The notes: generated by a model from the sequence alone, not told the origin. A stretch of 39,412 nucleotides of DNA from Candidatus Uhrbacteria bacterium (GCA_013204385.1 JABMNY010000008.1:1-39412), one strand, 5' to 3'. Counted from the stretch's first letter, positions 7,072-16,218 are shown. Translations and numbers: made by a program.

Positions 7072-9735
7072 TTACTTCACCTTCTTCCCCTTACTCACTT
7101 TCAACGTAATCTCTTCTCCCTTTGCCCCAATTGTAACCACAGAATCTTCCACGATATCACCAGAAATAATCTTCATGGCGAGGGGGTCGAGGATTAATGA
7201 CTGGATGACTCTTTTTAATGGTCGGGCTCCGTAGGCGGGGTCGAAGCCTTCTTTGGCGAGGAGTTTTTTGGCGGTGTCGGAGATGTTTATGGAGATGCCT
7301 CGTTGCTCGAGGAGGCGGTTGCTGACGATTTCCATTTGGAGCTCCACGATCTTTTCGATTTCCGTTTCTTTGAGTCCGTGGAAGACGATGGTGTCGTCGA
7401 TGCGGTTCAAGAATTCTGGGCGGAAGTGGTCTTTGAGCATGCCCATGATATGGTCGCGGGTGTCGTCTTCTTGGCTCTTGGCTTGATCGCCGTCTTCAAA
7501 GCCCATTTCACCGTTTGCTGTGCCTGAACTCAAAATGTATTCAGAGCCAATGTTACTGGTCATGATGATAATGGTGTTTTTGAAATTGATCTTGCGACCC
7601 TTTGCGTCCGTCAGTTGTCCGTCATCAAGAATCTGAAGGAGGAGATTGAACGTGTCAGGGTGCGCTTTTTCGATCTCGTCGAACAATAAGACAGAGTACG
7701 GCTTGCGTCGAACAATCTCGGTGAGTTGTCCGCCTTCGTCATAGCCGACGTAGCCAGGAGGGGAGCCGATGATTTTGCTTGTGGAGTGCTTCTCCATGTA
7801 CTCGCTCATATCGAGTCGGATAAGCGAAGACTCTTCGTTGAACATGAACGCAGCAAGCGCCTTGGCAAGTTCTGTTTTTCCTACACCAGTTGGACCTAGG
7901 AAGATGAAGGAACCGATTGGTCGCTTCTCTTCTCCAATCCCTGCACGAGAGCGTCTAAGCGCGTTTGAGACCGCGGTGATGGCTTCTTCTTGTCCGACGA
8001 CACGCTTCTGAAGCTCTTCTTCCATGCGCGCAAGTTTCACCATTTCAGACTCGAGCATTTTTGAAACAGGAATGTGTGTCCATCTTGAAACAACAAGTGC
8101 AATATCTTCTTCACCCACCACTTCTTTAAGGAGTCCACGTTCTTTTTGGAGACCTGTAAGTTCTTTTTCCGCCTTATGTAGAGCCTTTTCTTTTCCAGGA
8201 ATCTGCGCGTACCGAATCTCTGCGACTTTTTCGAGATCTCCACGACGTTCTTCCATCTCCGCATTTGCACGGAGTTGATCGATTTCTGCTTTGATTGCTT
8301 GGATCTCTGTGATCTTTGCTTTCTCATTTTGCCAGCGACCTTCCAGACCTTCTGTTTGTTCCTTGAGGTCAGCTATTTGCTTTTCGATGTCGGCAAGACG
8401 TGCCTTTGAGTCTTTGTCATCTTCCTTTTCAAGGGCTTTCGTTTCAATTTCAAGACGCATCAGATCACGCTTTAAGACGTCGAGTTCTTCTGGCATGGAA
8501 TCAATCTGCATACGCAACATGGAACCCGCCTCGTCCATCAAATCCACAGCCTTGTCAGGGAGAAAACGGTCAGTGATATAGCGATGAGAAAGTTCAGCGG
8601 CTGCCACAATGGATGGGTCAGAAATACGTACCCCATGATGAACCTCGTACTTCTCTTTAATTCCACGCAAAATAGCGATCGTGTCCTGTACGGTTGGTTC
8701 TTCTACCATGACCGGTTGGAATCGACGTTCAAGCGCTGGATCTTTTTCGATGTACTTCTGGTATTCCTTCAATGTCGTTGCTCCAACCGCTCGAAGTTCA
8801 CCGCGCGCAAGAGCAGGTTTGAGCATATTCGATGCGTCGAGTGATCCACCTTCAGTAGTTCCGGTTCCAACGAGTGTATGAAGCTCATCAATAAACAAAA
8901 TAATCTTCCCGTTTGAGGCTTCAATTTCTTTAATGACCGCTTTCAGACGATCTTCAAATTCTCCGCGGTACTTTGTTCCCGCGACCATGGATCCGATGTC
9001 TAGCGCGATCACCAACTTTTCTTTGAGCATTTCAGGAACGTCTCCTGAGGCAATGCGTTGTGCAAGTCCTTCAATAATTGCGGTCTTTCCGACACCCGCT
9101 TCTCCAATGAGAACAGGGTTATTTTTGGTGCGACGAGACAATACCTGCATGACGCGACGAATTTCAGAATCTCGTCCAATAATTGGATCGATCTTTCCGT
9201 TGCGCGCAGCCTCTGTCAGGTCATTCCCGTACTTCTCAAGCGCTTGGTAGCGACCTTCTGGTTCAGGAGAATCGACACGTTGGCTTCCTCGAATTTCTTT
9301 GAGTGCAATCATGATGCGCTCTTCAACAATCTCATAGCTTCCAAGAAGGCGTGCGATCGCTTTATTACCAAGAAGTCCAAGTAAGAGATGTTCAGTTGAA
9401 ATAAAATCATCCGTGAAAGACTTTGCTTTTTTATCCGCCAAAGAAAGAACATCCGCCATTTGCTGGCTCATGTAAATTTGCGACATCCCTCCTCCTTGAG
9501 ATGAAGGTCCTGGAGTTGAGGGGAGGGTAGAGAGTATTTTGTCGACCTCGCCACGCAATTTTGCGCGATGCGATGTGACCTTATCAATAACTGCACCCAC
9601 AACACCGTCGTCTTGTTCAAGAAGAGCAGCGAGGAGATGAATAGGCTCAAGTGCTTGCTGACCATGATCCACCGCGATACGATGCGCCATCTGCAAAGCT
9701 TCTTGAGATTTGTGGGTAAAATTGTTTGGAAGCAT
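7072..9735 (-). CDS. clpB: ATP-dependent disaggregase ClpB (Hsp100)
   Basis: An 887-aa hexameric AAA+ chaperone that pulls apart protein aggregates with DnaK. The Clp N-domain (two repeats) covers about 1-150. Nucleotide domain 1 has Walker A GEAGVGKT at 211-218 and Walker B ILFIDELH at about 279-286. The coiled-coil middle domain spans about 410-530, which separates ClpB from ClpA and ClpC. Nucleotide domain 2 has Walker A GPTGVGKT at 614-621 and a [12 protein letters not shown] Walker B. Length and order are typical. It is a single-gene unit with its own promoter and a perfect CIRCE operator just upstream (9751-9777), so HrcA-type heat-shock repression is predicted. The leader is only about 20 bases and has no Shine-Dalgarno. 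Confidence 0.98.
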   Translation of the reverse strand: MLPNNFTHKSQEALQMAHRIAVDHGQQALEPIHLLAALLEQDDGVVGAVIDKVTSHRAKLRGEVDKILSTLPSTPGPSSQGGGMSQIYMSQQMADVLSLADKKAKSFTDDFISTEHLLLGLLGNKAIARLLGSYEIVEERIMIALKEIRGSQRVDSPEPEGRYQALEKYGNDLTEAARNGKIDPIIGRDSEIRRVMQVLSRRTKNNPVLIGEAGVGKTAIIEGLAQRIASGDVPEMLKEKLVIALDIGSMVAGTKYRGEFEDRLKAVIKEIEASNGKIILFIDELHTLVGTGTTEGGSLDASNMLKPALARGELRAVGATTLKEYQKYIEKDPALERRFQPVMVEEPTVQDTIAILRGIKEKYEVHHGVRISDPSIVAAAELSHRYITDRFLPDKAVDLMDEAGSMLRMQIDSMPEELDVLKRDLMRLEIETKALEKEDDKDSKARLADIEKQIADLKEQTEGLEGRWQNEKAKITEIQAIKAEIDQLRANAEMEERRGDLEKVAEIRYAQIPGKEKALHKAEKELTGLQKERGLLKEVVGEEDIALVVSRWTHIPVSKMLESEMVKLARMEEELQKRVVGQEEAITAVSNALRRSRAGIGEEKRPIGSFIFLGPTGVGKTELAKALAAFMFNEESSLIRLDMSEYMEKHSTSKIIGSPPGYVGYDEGGQLTEIVRRKPYSVLLFDEIEKAHPDTFNLLLQILDDGQLTDAKGRKINFKNTIIIMTSNIGSEYILSSGTANGEMGFEDGDQAKSQEDDTRDHIMGMLKDHFRPEFLNRIDDTIVFHGLKETEIEKIVELQMEIVSNRLLEQRGISINISDTAKKLLAKEGFDPAYGARPLKRVIQSLILDPLAMKIISGDIVEDSVVTIGAKGEEITLKVSKGKKVK

Positions 9736-9750
9736 ACTGTTTTGAATACG

Positions 9751-9777
9751 TTAGCACTCACAAGTGTAGAGTGCTAA
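9751..9777 (-). promoter_or_regulatory. CIRCE operator (HrcA binding site) of clpB
   Basis: The sequence is TTAGCACTC-N9-GAGTGCTAA, the exact consensus of the CIRCE inverted repeat bound by the heat-shock repressor HrcA. It covers the clpB -10 box and predicted start site, so bound HrcA would block RNA polymerase. Its edge is about 35 bases from the divergent glycosyltransferase promoter, which might feel it weakly. No hrcA gene is in the window. Confidence 0.97.
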
Positions 9778-9791
9778 AATGGAACTGTCAA
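9763..9791 (-). promoter_or_regulatory. Sigma70-type promoter of clpB
   Basis: On the minus strand TTGACA (9791-9786), a 17-base spacer and TACACT (9768-9763) form a near-consensus promoter. Transcription would begin near 9756, inside the CIRCE repeat, about 20 bases before the clpB ATG. Confidence 0.8.
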
Positions 9792-9811
9792 TGTGAAAAA
9801 AAACGAATATT

Positions 9812-9820
9812 TGTTATACT
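9812..9820 (+). promoter_or_regulatory. Extended -10 promoter of the glycosyltransferase-gltX-M23 operon
   Basis: TGT followed by TATACT (9815-9820) makes an extended -10 element. No good -35 lies 17 bases upstream (TGTGAA). The start site would be near 9827, giving a leader of about 19 bases before the ATG at 9846. A six-codon reading frame begins at 9832 within that leader. Confidence 0.55.
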
Positions 9821-9845
9821 AAAGTCGACTCATGAACCTGTCTGT

Positions 9846-10658
9846 ATGACCCACGAACTCTTTGGGGTAAGAATTGACGATGAACCAATAGACAAGCTTA
9901 CACATCTCTTTGCGACTTGGTTGAAAGGGGATCAAGCGCGTGTGGTTGTAACTCCGAATGCTGAGTTTATTCTTGAGGCACGGAAGAACCCAGCGTTCAA
10001 AGCGTTGCTCAACAAGAGCGATCTCTCTGTCGCAGATTCGATTAGCTTGCACTACGCAATTATTGCGTTGACCAAAAACCGTCTTGAGCATCGCTATCCA
10101 GGAGTAGATCTCCTTCCTATAATATGCGAACTCGCAGAGAAACAAAAGTCACATGTGCTATTGCTTGGAGGAGATCGTGGATCAGCAGATACATCCGCAG
10201 AAGTTCTCGGTAATCAATTCAAAGATCTATCCATTGCAGGAATGGATCCCGGAATGATTGCGTGGAATGGAAACACGCTCAATATTTCGAAACATCTCAT
10301 CGAGCAAATCCAAAAAGAAGAGCCTGTTGTGATAGCTGTTGGACTTGGGCAAGTGAAACAAGAACAGTTCATTAATCAAATCAAGCCCCAATGTCCTTCT
10401 GTGAAAATTTGGATCGGTGTGGGAGGGTCGTTTGAAATGATTTCGGGTCAAAAAAAGCGTGCTCCAAACTTTTTCTCCCGCATCGGAATTGAGTGGCTGT
10501 GGCGACTCTTCATCGAACCAACAAGATGGCGCCGGATTATGCAAGCTGTGGTGATCTTCCCGATCGTCGTAGCATTGAGTACACTGAGGCGTAGAATATT
10601 TCTTAAATCAACTTTTCGAGTTTTCTCTGAAATTCTGAGACATTTCCGTACTGTATGA
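9846..10658 (+). CDS. WecG/TagA/CpsF-family glycosyltransferase
   Basis: A 270-aa protein of glycosyltransferase family 26, which in characterised members moves N-acetylmannosamine (or a related sugar) from its UDP form onto an undecaprenyl-linked acceptor for teichoic acid, capsule or enterobacterial common antigen. The signatures are VVVTPNAEFILEARKN near 31-46, ADSISLHYAI where the family has a conserved aspartate, VLLLGGDRGSA, and a C-terminal GGSFEMISGQKKRAPNFFSR followed by WLWRL. The start MTHELFGVRIDD fits family N-termini; a longer reading frame from 9726 would overlap the clpB start and its promoter, so I reject it. It overlaps gltX by ATGA. The real sugar and acceptor cannot be told from sequence. 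Confidence 0.9.
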   Translation: MTHELFGVRIDDEPIDKLTHLFATWLKGDQARVVVTPNAEFILEARKNPAFKALLNKSDLSVADSISLHYAIIALTKNRLEHRYPGVDLLPIICELAEKQKSHVLLLGGDRGSADTSAEVLGNQFKDLSIAGMDPGMIAWNGNTLNISKHLIEQIQKEEPVVIAVGLGQVKQEQFINQIKPQCPSVKIWIGVGGSFEMISGQKKRAPNFFSRIGIEWLWRLFIEPTRWRRIMQAVVIFPIVVALSTLRRRIFLKSTFRVFSEILRHFRTV

Positions 10659-12121
10659 ACATTGTTACACGCTTTCCTCCATCGCCAACCGGTTTCCTTC
10701 ACGTAGGCTCATTGCGTACCGCACTTTATAATTATCTGTATGCAAGAAAGCATCAAGGAACGTTTATTGTGCGTGTGGAAGATACAGATCGTGAGCGTCT
10801 TGTTGAAGGAGCTGTCGAATCTTTGATTCATACATTAGAAAAGGTGGGGCTTGAATATGATCAAGGTCCAATCATTAAAGACGGCATTCTTTCTGAAAAA
10901 GGAGAGAACGGTCCATACACCCAGTCGCTTCGACTCCCAATCTATCAAGAATACGTCAAAACGCTTCTTGAGAAGGGGAATGCGTACTACTGTTTTTGCT
11001 CGAAGGACCGTTTAACGCAATTGCGATCAACACAACAACTTGCCAAACTCCCAACAAAGTACGATCGACACTGTGTGGGATTGAAAAACGAGGAAGTAAA
11101 AAAACGTCTCGAGGCAGGGGAGTCATCGGTGATTCGGTTACGTGTCCCAGAAGGTGAAACAACCTTCATCGACGAGATTCGGGGATCGATCAAGATCAAC
11201 AATGCGGAAATCGATGACCAAGTCCTCATGAAAGCAGATGGCTACCCAACGTATCATCTAGCGGTTGTGGTAGACGACCATCTCATGGGTGTCACACATA
11301 TTATTCGTGGAGAAGAATGGATCTCGAGCGTGCCTAAACATGTGATGTTATACAACGCATTTGGATTTCCCATGCCAGCGTTCGCACACCTTCCACTCAT
11401 TCTGAATCCTGACAAATCAAAACTCTCAAAACGCCAAGGGGATGTTGGCATAGAAGACTTTCTTGAAAAAGGCTATCTCCCTGAAGCGCTGGTAAACTTT
11501 GTGACTTTGCTTGGATTTAACCCTTCAGGGGATCGAGAAATTTATAGCATGCAGGAACTCATCGACACATTCGAACTCTCAAATGTAAACAAGAGTGGTG
11601 CTGTTTTTGATAAAGATAAGTTGAACTGGATGAACGGCCAGTATATTCGTGCCATGGATCCAGCGGAACTGTATGAGCGTGCAAAGTCGTTCTTTGGGGA
11701 GGCACAAACACTTCCAGAATCACAAAAGAAGCGTATCCTTGAAGTCGAAAAGGATCGTCTTGTGATGCTTCTCGATCTTGAGGAACGTGTTGGGATGTAT
11801 CTCACCCTTCCTCTATACGACGCACAGATGCTTGTTTGGAAAAAGGCAGACACACAGGATTCACTCATGCATCTTGGAGCACTCTCTCAGCTTCTAACTG
11901 GAGTTGACGAATCTATTTTTCAAGATCGGGTATTGATCGAAGAGGTCATAAAGAAGTATATTGAAGAGGGAGGTTTTCAAAATGGAAATGTCCTTTGGCC
12001 ATTACGAGCCACACTCTCTGGACAACAGCAGTCCGCCGGACCTTTTGATTTACTCTGGGCGCTTGGAAAAGAAGTCGCACTCTCGCGTCTCGCTATCGCG
12101 ATAGAAAAACTTTCTACATGA
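10655..12121 (+). CDS. gltX: Glutamyl-tRNA synthetase
   Basis: A 488-aa class I aminoacyl-tRNA synthetase that charges tRNA-Glu, and perhaps tRNA-Gln if the organism uses the GatCAB route. The HIGH-type motif is seen in FPPSPTGFLHVGS (7-19) and the KMSKS-type motif as KLSKR (256-260). A CFC pair at 113-115 with YDRHC at 136-140 resembles the zinc-binding insert of some bacterial GluRS. The C-terminal helical anticodon-binding region is present and length is normal. The start overlaps the upstream glycosyltransferase stop (ATGA) and its own end overlaps the M23 gene, so the three are translationally coupled. Specificity for tRNA-Gln cannot be judged here. Confidence 0.97.
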   Translation: MNIVTRFPPSPTGFLHVGSLRTALYNYLYARKHQGTFIVRVEDTDRERLVEGAVESLIHTLEKVGLEYDQGPIIKDGILSEKGENGPYTQSLRLPIYQEYVKTLLEKGNAYYCFCSKDRLTQLRSTQQLAKLPTKYDRHCVGLKNEEVKKRLEAGESSVIRLRVPEGETTFIDEIRGSIKINNAEIDDQVLMKADGYPTYHLAVVVDDHLMGVTHIIRGEEWISSVPKHVMLYNAFGFPMPAFAHLPLILNPDKSKLSKRQGDVGIEDFLEKGYLPEALVNFVTLLGFNPSGDREIYSMQELIDTFELSNVNKSGAVFDKDKLNWMNGQYIRAMDPAELYERAKSFFGEAQTLPESQKKRILEVEKDRLVMLLDLEERVGMYLTLPLYDAQMLVWKKADTQDSLMHLGALSQLLTGVDESIFQDRVLIEEVIKKYIEEGGFQNGNVLWPLRATLSGQQQSAGPFDLLWALGKEVALSRLAIAIEKLST

Positions 12122-13314
12122 AACGCACTCTCATTATCAGTCTTACACTGAGTCTCTTCCTTGTTGCAGGAGCGAGTTTTTCTGTCTATGCGCAAGAGGG
12201 ATCATCGAGTGAAATCAACGATCTCAATAAAGAAATCGATCAAAAACAACAGTCCATTGATCAACTAAACAGACAGATTGAGACCTACAGAGCAAAGATA
12301 GATCAAAAACAAGGGGAAGAAGCTTCATTATATGGTGAGCTTGATCTTCTCGAGAATCGTATTGCAAAGACAGAGTTGGATATTGAAGCAACCGAAGCTG
12401 AAATTGATCTTGTAAATGCAGAAATTTCGCTCATCGAACGTGAAGTCCATAACATGGAGGAGGAGATGGAAAAGAATCGTGCTTTTGTTGTAGAAATCCT
12501 TCAAGAAATCGAAATCCAAGATAATACACTCCCCATTCAGCTCCTTTTTGGAACTGATTCCTTTTCTGAGTTTTTTAATGATCTTGAGCAACTCGAAGCA
12601 ATAAGCACAGATCTTAAGAGTGCTGTAGAAGCAGCAAGATCATCAAGAGATCTTCTTCTTCAAAAACGAGAAAGCCAGGAAGGAAAAAAGAAACAGTTGG
12701 TTGTGTTAAGTGAATCACTCGAGCAAGAAGGAAAACACCTAGAAAGTTCTGTTGGAGCGAAGTCTTCGCTTCTTTCCATTACGCAACAGTCTGAAGCACA
12801 ATTTCAAATGCTTCTTACAGATTTGAAACAGGAGCAGGCGTATGTCAATCAACAAATCTCACTACTTCAAAAAGAAATTGAGGGAAAGCTCGATGCCTCA
12901 GATGTATTAGGTGATTCTTCAATCCTTTCTTGGCCTGTTGATCCAACGATACGTGGGGTCTCTGCGTATTATCACGATATAAGTTATCCATTTCGTCATC
13001 TGTTTGAACACTCGGGTCTAGATTTACCAGCTCCGACTGGAACGGCAGTGACTTCTGCTGCTCCCGGATACGTTGCTTGGACAAAGCAGGGGACACAGTA
13101 TGGAAATTACATCATGATCATTCATTCAAACGGACTTGCGACGCTCTACGCCCACTTATCACGTATTGATGTGTCAGCTGACCAGTTTGTTTCACGAGGT
13201 GATCAAATCGGTGCAGTCGGGAGCACAGGGCTTTCTACGGGGCCACATTTACACTTTGAAGTACGAAAAAACGGAATCCCAACGAATCCTATGGACTATC
13301 TTATCTCTTATTAA
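12118..13314 (+). CDS. Secreted coiled-coil M23-family peptidoglycan endopeptidase (EnvC/NlpD-like)
   Basis: A 398-aa exported protein. Residues 1-25 form a signal peptide with a VYAQ cleavage region. Two long coiled coils follow (about 33-135 and 155-258), then a C-terminal LytM/M23 zinc endopeptidase domain. The zinc ligands are present: H298-x3-D302 in EHSGLDL, H346 in LYAHL, and H377-L-H379 in TGPHLHF. The domain should therefore be active on cell-wall cross-links, not a degenerate activator. The layout resembles EnvC and PcsB-like proteins that act at division under FtsEX control; no ftsEX is in view. It overlaps gltX by four bases, so a wall-remodelling enzyme and a tRNA synthetase share one transcript. 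Confidence 0.94.
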   Translation: MKRTLIISLTLSLFLVAGASFSVYAQEGSSSEINDLNKEIDQKQQSIDQLNRQIETYRAKIDQKQGEEASLYGELDLLENRIAKTELDIEATEAEIDLVNAEISLIEREVHNMEEEMEKNRAFVVEILQEIEIQDNTLPIQLLFGTDSFSEFFNDLEQLEAISTDLKSAVEAARSSRDLLLQKRESQEGKKKQLVVLSESLEQEGKHLESSVGAKSSLLSITQQSEAQFQMLLTDLKQEQAYVNQQISLLQKEIEGKLDASDVLGDSSILSWPVDPTIRGVSAYYHDISYPFRHLFEHSGLDLPAPTGTAVTSAAPGYVAWTKQGTQYGNYIMIIHSNGLATLYAHLSRIDVSADQFVSRGDQIGAVGSTGLSTGPHLHFEVRKNGIPTNPMDYLISY

Positions 13315-13316
13315 CT

Positions 13317-13520
13317 ATGACTCTTCTTTTAGCACTTAAAATTTTTGGATGGCTTTTTACGCTTATTCCCTTAACAGTGTTTTTGATTATTAGTGTCAAC
13401 CTCATCAAGGGGGTAGGGAAGGATGATGCGTTAATCCTAGCGCTCGCATTACTTGGTCTTACAATATTTTTAATGGGAGTGATCACACTTGTTTTTGTCT
13501 ACCTCACAAATTTTTTATAA
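13317..13520 (+). CDS. Small two-helix membrane protein
   Basis: A 67-aa hydrophobic protein beginning two bases after the M23 gene. Two membrane segments are visible, about 5-28 (IFGWLFTLIPLTVFLIISV) and about 40-65 (ILALALLGLTIFLMGVIT), joined by a short polar loop, GVGKDD. I recognise no family. Its position as the last cistron before the terminator and its clean start support it as a real gene. A link to the M23 peptidase or to membrane maintenance is only a guess from adjacency. Confidence 0.6.
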   Translation: MTLLLALKIFGWLFTLIPLTVFLIISVNLIKGVGKDDALILALALLGLTIFLMGVITLVFVYLTNFL

Positions 13521-13554
13521 TGTGAATAAAGAATAAGCAGAATAGAATGCGTCA

Positions 13555-13591
13555 CAAAAAATTCACTCCGGTTAGGGGAGTGAATTTTTTG
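13555..13591 (+). terminator. Rho-independent terminator of the gltX-M23 operon
   Basis: A perfect 15-bp stem pairs CAAAAAATTCACTCC (13555-13569) with GGAGTGAATTTTTTG (13577-13591) around a 7-base loop, with a T run on the plus strand. It lies 34 bases after the last gene of the operon. Confidence 0.92.
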
Positions 13592-14225
13592 TTTGACTGA
13601 CTATGCACCTTAATTCCTTGTGTCGTACAATAAACCTTATGCGACATCAAACACCATTTTTTAGCATAAACATTAGATATTTGTTACTAAATAACGGTAT
13701 TTTTAACTCAACCTACCCTAAATACTCCTCAAACCTCACAGTATAAGCTTGTTCATTCTCTTATCTGTGCAAAATCTTCATTCATCTCGTTTCCCTAAAC
13801 GCTTTACGTCATGAGTCATGATTCACATGCATTGTAGTTCAAGTAGGTCTCATACAATGCGCTGTATCGATTTCACTGGTACTAACATACCAACATATTT
13901 CATCTGAGCAATCCACAGGTGTCCTAGTACCTGTGGATTTCATCTGAGCGATTCTACAAGGTGTCTCAGTACGCGTAGAATCGATCTGAGTGATTCTGTG
14001 AGTATGCTCGTGCCTGTAAATTTGATCTGAGTGATTCTGCAAATTCATTTTTATTGTGACTGCGCTTTAAAGGATGGATTAATAAGAAAGTTCAATGAGG
14101 AAGTAATCATTCGTTCCCAGTTCTAAATCAAACTGCTATGCACTTCCTTATTGCCACCTCAACTCCTCACCCCTTCCCTCCCTATCTCGCTCTGCATTAA
14201 TTTTACGACACTAAAGGGTTGGGTG
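13592..14225. other. Gene-free region with hairpins and tandem repeats
   Basis: I see no credible gene in these 634 bases. The segment has a small hairpin with TGTCG and CGACA ends (13621-13646), a hairpin with 8-bp arms GCATTGTA and TACAATGC (13829-13836 and 13853-13860), the tandem repeat array described separately, and a pyrimidine-rich stretch near 14150-14190. GTGTCGTA at 13620-13627 and its reverse complement at 14204-14211 bound most of it, with matching extension (13 of 15 bases), which recalls the ends of a small non-coding mobile element. No flanking target duplication is evident. It separates convergent operons. Confidence 0.6.
13902..14040 (+). repeat. Tandem ~41-bp repeats, two or more units with hairpins
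   Basis: The word ATCTGAG starts units at 13902, 13942, 13984 and 14025, spaced 40, 42 and 41 bases; the last unit is cut short. Each is followed by a (C/T)GATT(C/T)-like stretch. Unit 1 holds a perfect 11-bp hairpin, AATCCACAGGT with ACCTGTGGATT (13910-13920 and 13929-13939). Unit 2 holds an 8-bp hairpin, GATTCTAC with GTAGAATC (13950-13957 and 13975-13982), in which both arms changed together. Unit 3 is degenerate. Spacing that is not a multiple of three argues against coding. Confidence 0.8.
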
Positions 14226-15089
14226 TTATTTATAATACACCTTATCCCCGAATCTCAGATCGATGTACTCGAGGGTTGATGTGTCCTTTACTTGATCTGT
14301 TAGGATCAGTGCAAGGTTGTCATATTGACTTTGAATGTCCCCCGTAAGATCAATGAGAATACCAAAATCATCTTTTGCGACAATCTTAACCCACTTCCCT
14401 GCTACACGATCCACTTCCGTGTAAGAATATTCAATCCCAGCCTCTTGTAAATAGGTTAGAAAAATAAATGCTTGATCAACCTCATTCTTTTGCAAGACAA
14501 CAGAACCAATCTCTACACGCACGTCATTTTTGTCGATAAAGATAGGGAGCTCAGATACGTTTGTTTGTGTGAAAATTTCATCTTCCTCATTAATAACCTC
14601 TCGAATAACGATCCCCTGAAGATCAACCACATAGAGCTTTCCTTGCGTTTTCCAAAGCAGATTTGAGGTGCGTTCCTCAAGACGGATGGAGAGATGCCCC
14701 TCAGTCACACCAATCGAAATGGATGCCAAGGCAAAATTCTTGAGCAGTTCCTCAGATAAGGATTCTGAAGAAAAGAGAAACTGGTTAGACTTTTTAAAAA
14801 AGAAGCCAACATGTTCATTCATGTAGCTCGTGACATCCCCCTCAAAATCTGTTCTGTGAAGATATTCTGTTCCATACACATCAACCTGTTCAATACGGAA
14901 CCATGGATGCATCAGAAAAAAAGAACTACATCCAAAAATGACTATGGGACAAAGGACAAGCAAGATGGCAACTTTCCAATTCACGTTTCTCTTGTCGCGA
15001 ATATGAGGATTTCTATAATTGCGTGTTTTGTACCGTCTCTGTTGTGTTCTTTTGAAAAAGTCTCTACGAGCCATACGTTTAGACAACAA
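14226..15089 (-). CDS. ftsQ: FtsQ/DivIB-like cell division protein
   Basis: A 287-aa bitopic membrane protein of the divisome, which in characterised bacteria links FtsB/FtsL and FtsA at midcell. A basic cytoplasmic tail of about 37 residues comes first, then one membrane helix at about 40-60 (VAILLVLCPIVIFGCSSFFL), a POTRA domain starting FRIEQVDVYGTEYL, and the beta-rich FtsQ domain (LYVVDLQGIVIRE, with LPIFID). Length and order fit the family although identity looks low. The ATG at 15089 overlaps alr by 11 bases; an ATG five codons later (15074), just past the alr stop, is an equally good start. It is the last gene of the lysS-alr operon. I see no convincing terminator after it. Confidence 0.88.
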   Translation of the reverse strand: MLSKRMARRDFFKRTQQRRYKTRNYRNPHIRDKRNVNWKVAILLVLCPIVIFGCSSFFLMHPWFRIEQVDVYGTEYLHRTDFEGDVTSYMNEHVGFFFKKSNQFLFSSESLSEELLKNFALASISIGVTEGHLSIRLEERTSNLLWKTQGKLYVVDLQGIVIREVINEEDEIFTQTNVSELPIFIDKNDVRVEIGSVVLQKNEVDQAFIFLTYLQEAGIEYSYTEVDRVAGKWVKIVAKDDFGILIDLTGDIQSQYDNLALILTDQVKDTSTLEYIDLRFGDKVYYK

Positions 15090-16218
15090 TGCGAGGAAGT
15101 AATGGATTTATGCGTGCAAGAACCTCATATGGAATGGTCTGGGTCTTTTGCGCAATTTCACTTGCCGAAATTCTCTGACTTCCATCTGTTCCTAATAATA
15201 CCACTTCATCCTCTTTTTGGGGGTTTGGAACTTGCGAGACATCAACCATCATCATATTCATACAGATGCGTCCCATGACCTTGCAACGTGTTCCTTTGAT
15301 TAGTACTTCCCCAACCGAGGAAAGAAGTCGGTCATAACCATCCCAATACCCCACAGGCAACACAGCAATGCGACCACTACGCTTCATGACTTCTGTAAGC
15401 CCATATCCGATAGGTGTTCCCATCGGGACAGATTTGATTTGCGCGATGCGTGTTTTCCATGTCAAAACCGGTTGGAGATCGCAGGAGAATCCTTGTGTGC
15501 GAACCGTATTCTGAACGAGTTCAGAGGACCATATTCCGTAGAAAGATATTCCTGCCCGAACAAGTGTTAGATGGGTTTGTGGATAGAGAATAATGGCTGC
15601 CGAACAGGCACAATGTTTCCAAGGCGGACTAATCCCCTGTTGCTCAAACAGATTTAACGCGTCCTGAAATCGCGTGAATTGCTGTTCTGCGTAATCAGGA
15701 TTGTGCGAGTCTTCAATGCTTGCAAAATGTGTTGAGATTCCTGCAACTTCCACCATTTCTGACCGTTGCAAAAGACGAATGATATCCTCCAAATCTTCTC
15801 GAAGTATCCCCTGTCGTGTCGTTCCCGTTTCAATTTTTAGATGAATTGGAAATGATTGAGCATATTCCTTTCCAATTTGGTGTGCATGTTCAATCCCTTC
15901 CCGGTCGTAGAGAGTCAGGTGAATATCGTGACGAAGTGCATCTTTGTATCGATCAAACAAAGTGAATCCAAGGACAAGGATCAGTGACGATGGATAGAGT
16001 TCACGAAGAAGAATCGCATCATCGATATGATCTACAGCAAACGCATCGACTCCGGCTTCACGAGCAATAGAAGCGACTTCCGTTAATCCATGGCCATAGG
16101 CATTTGCCTTTAAGACAGCACAAAATTTGACATCATTATCCAGTAAAGAGGTTAGTGTCTGTATGTTAGATGTAAGTGCACGTGCATTAATTTCTACCCA
16201 CGTTCGATTGACTTGCAT
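15079..16218 (-). CDS. alr: Alanine racemase
   Basis: A 379-aa PLP enzyme that interconverts L- and D-alanine for peptidoglycan. The N-terminal barrel has WVEINARAL (7-15) and the PLP-binding lysine K38 in AVLKANAYGHG. The C-terminal domain has GYG (271-273), holding the likely catalytic tyrosine, then PVGYWDGYDR (288-297) and GRICMN (316-321). Length and motifs are standard. Its start overlaps the NUDIX gene by 25 bases and its end overlaps ftsQ, so these are coupled. The WVEIN motif seven residues from the start confirms the start codon. Confidence 0.97.
   Translation of the reverse strand: MQVNRTWVEINARALTSNIQTLTSLLDNDVKFCAVLKANAYGHGLTEVASIAREAGVDAFAVDHIDDAILLRELYPSSLILVLGFTLFDRYKDALRHDIHLTLYDREGIEHAHQIGKEYAQSFPIHLKIETGTTRQGILREDLEDIIRLLQRSEMVEVAGISTHFASIEDSHNPDYAEQQFTRFQDALNLFEQQGISPPWKHCACSAAIILYPQTHLTLVRAGISFYGIWSSELVQNTVRTQGFSCDLQPVLTWKTRIAQIKSVPMGTPIGYGLTEVMKRSGRIAVLPVGYWDGYDRLLSSVGEVLIKGTRCKVMGRICMNMMMVDVSQVPNPQKEDEVVLLGTDGSQRISASEIAQKTQTIPYEVLARINPLLPRIVV

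Noticed and set aside
13902-14040. CRISPR array
   Set aside because: Units are contiguous and related along their whole length, with no unique spacers and no cas genes nearby.
13839-14048. Minus-strand 69-aa frame with repeated peptide over the tandem repeats
   Set aside because: Unit spacing of 40, 42 and 41 bases shifts the frame between units, there is no ribosome site, and hairpin pairing explains the conservation better.
13592-14225. tRNA or other known RNA gene in the gap
   Set aside because: No cloverleaf with TTCGA-type arm or CCA end could be built by eye; only simple hairpins are present.
14220-14239. Terminator after ftsQ (GGTGT/ACACC pairing)
   Set aside because: Only five base pairs, overlapping the stop region, and no T run on the minus strand.
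14811-15278. Plus-strand 155-aa frame across ftsQ and alr
   Set aside because: It opposes two recognised genes and shows no domain or ribosome site.
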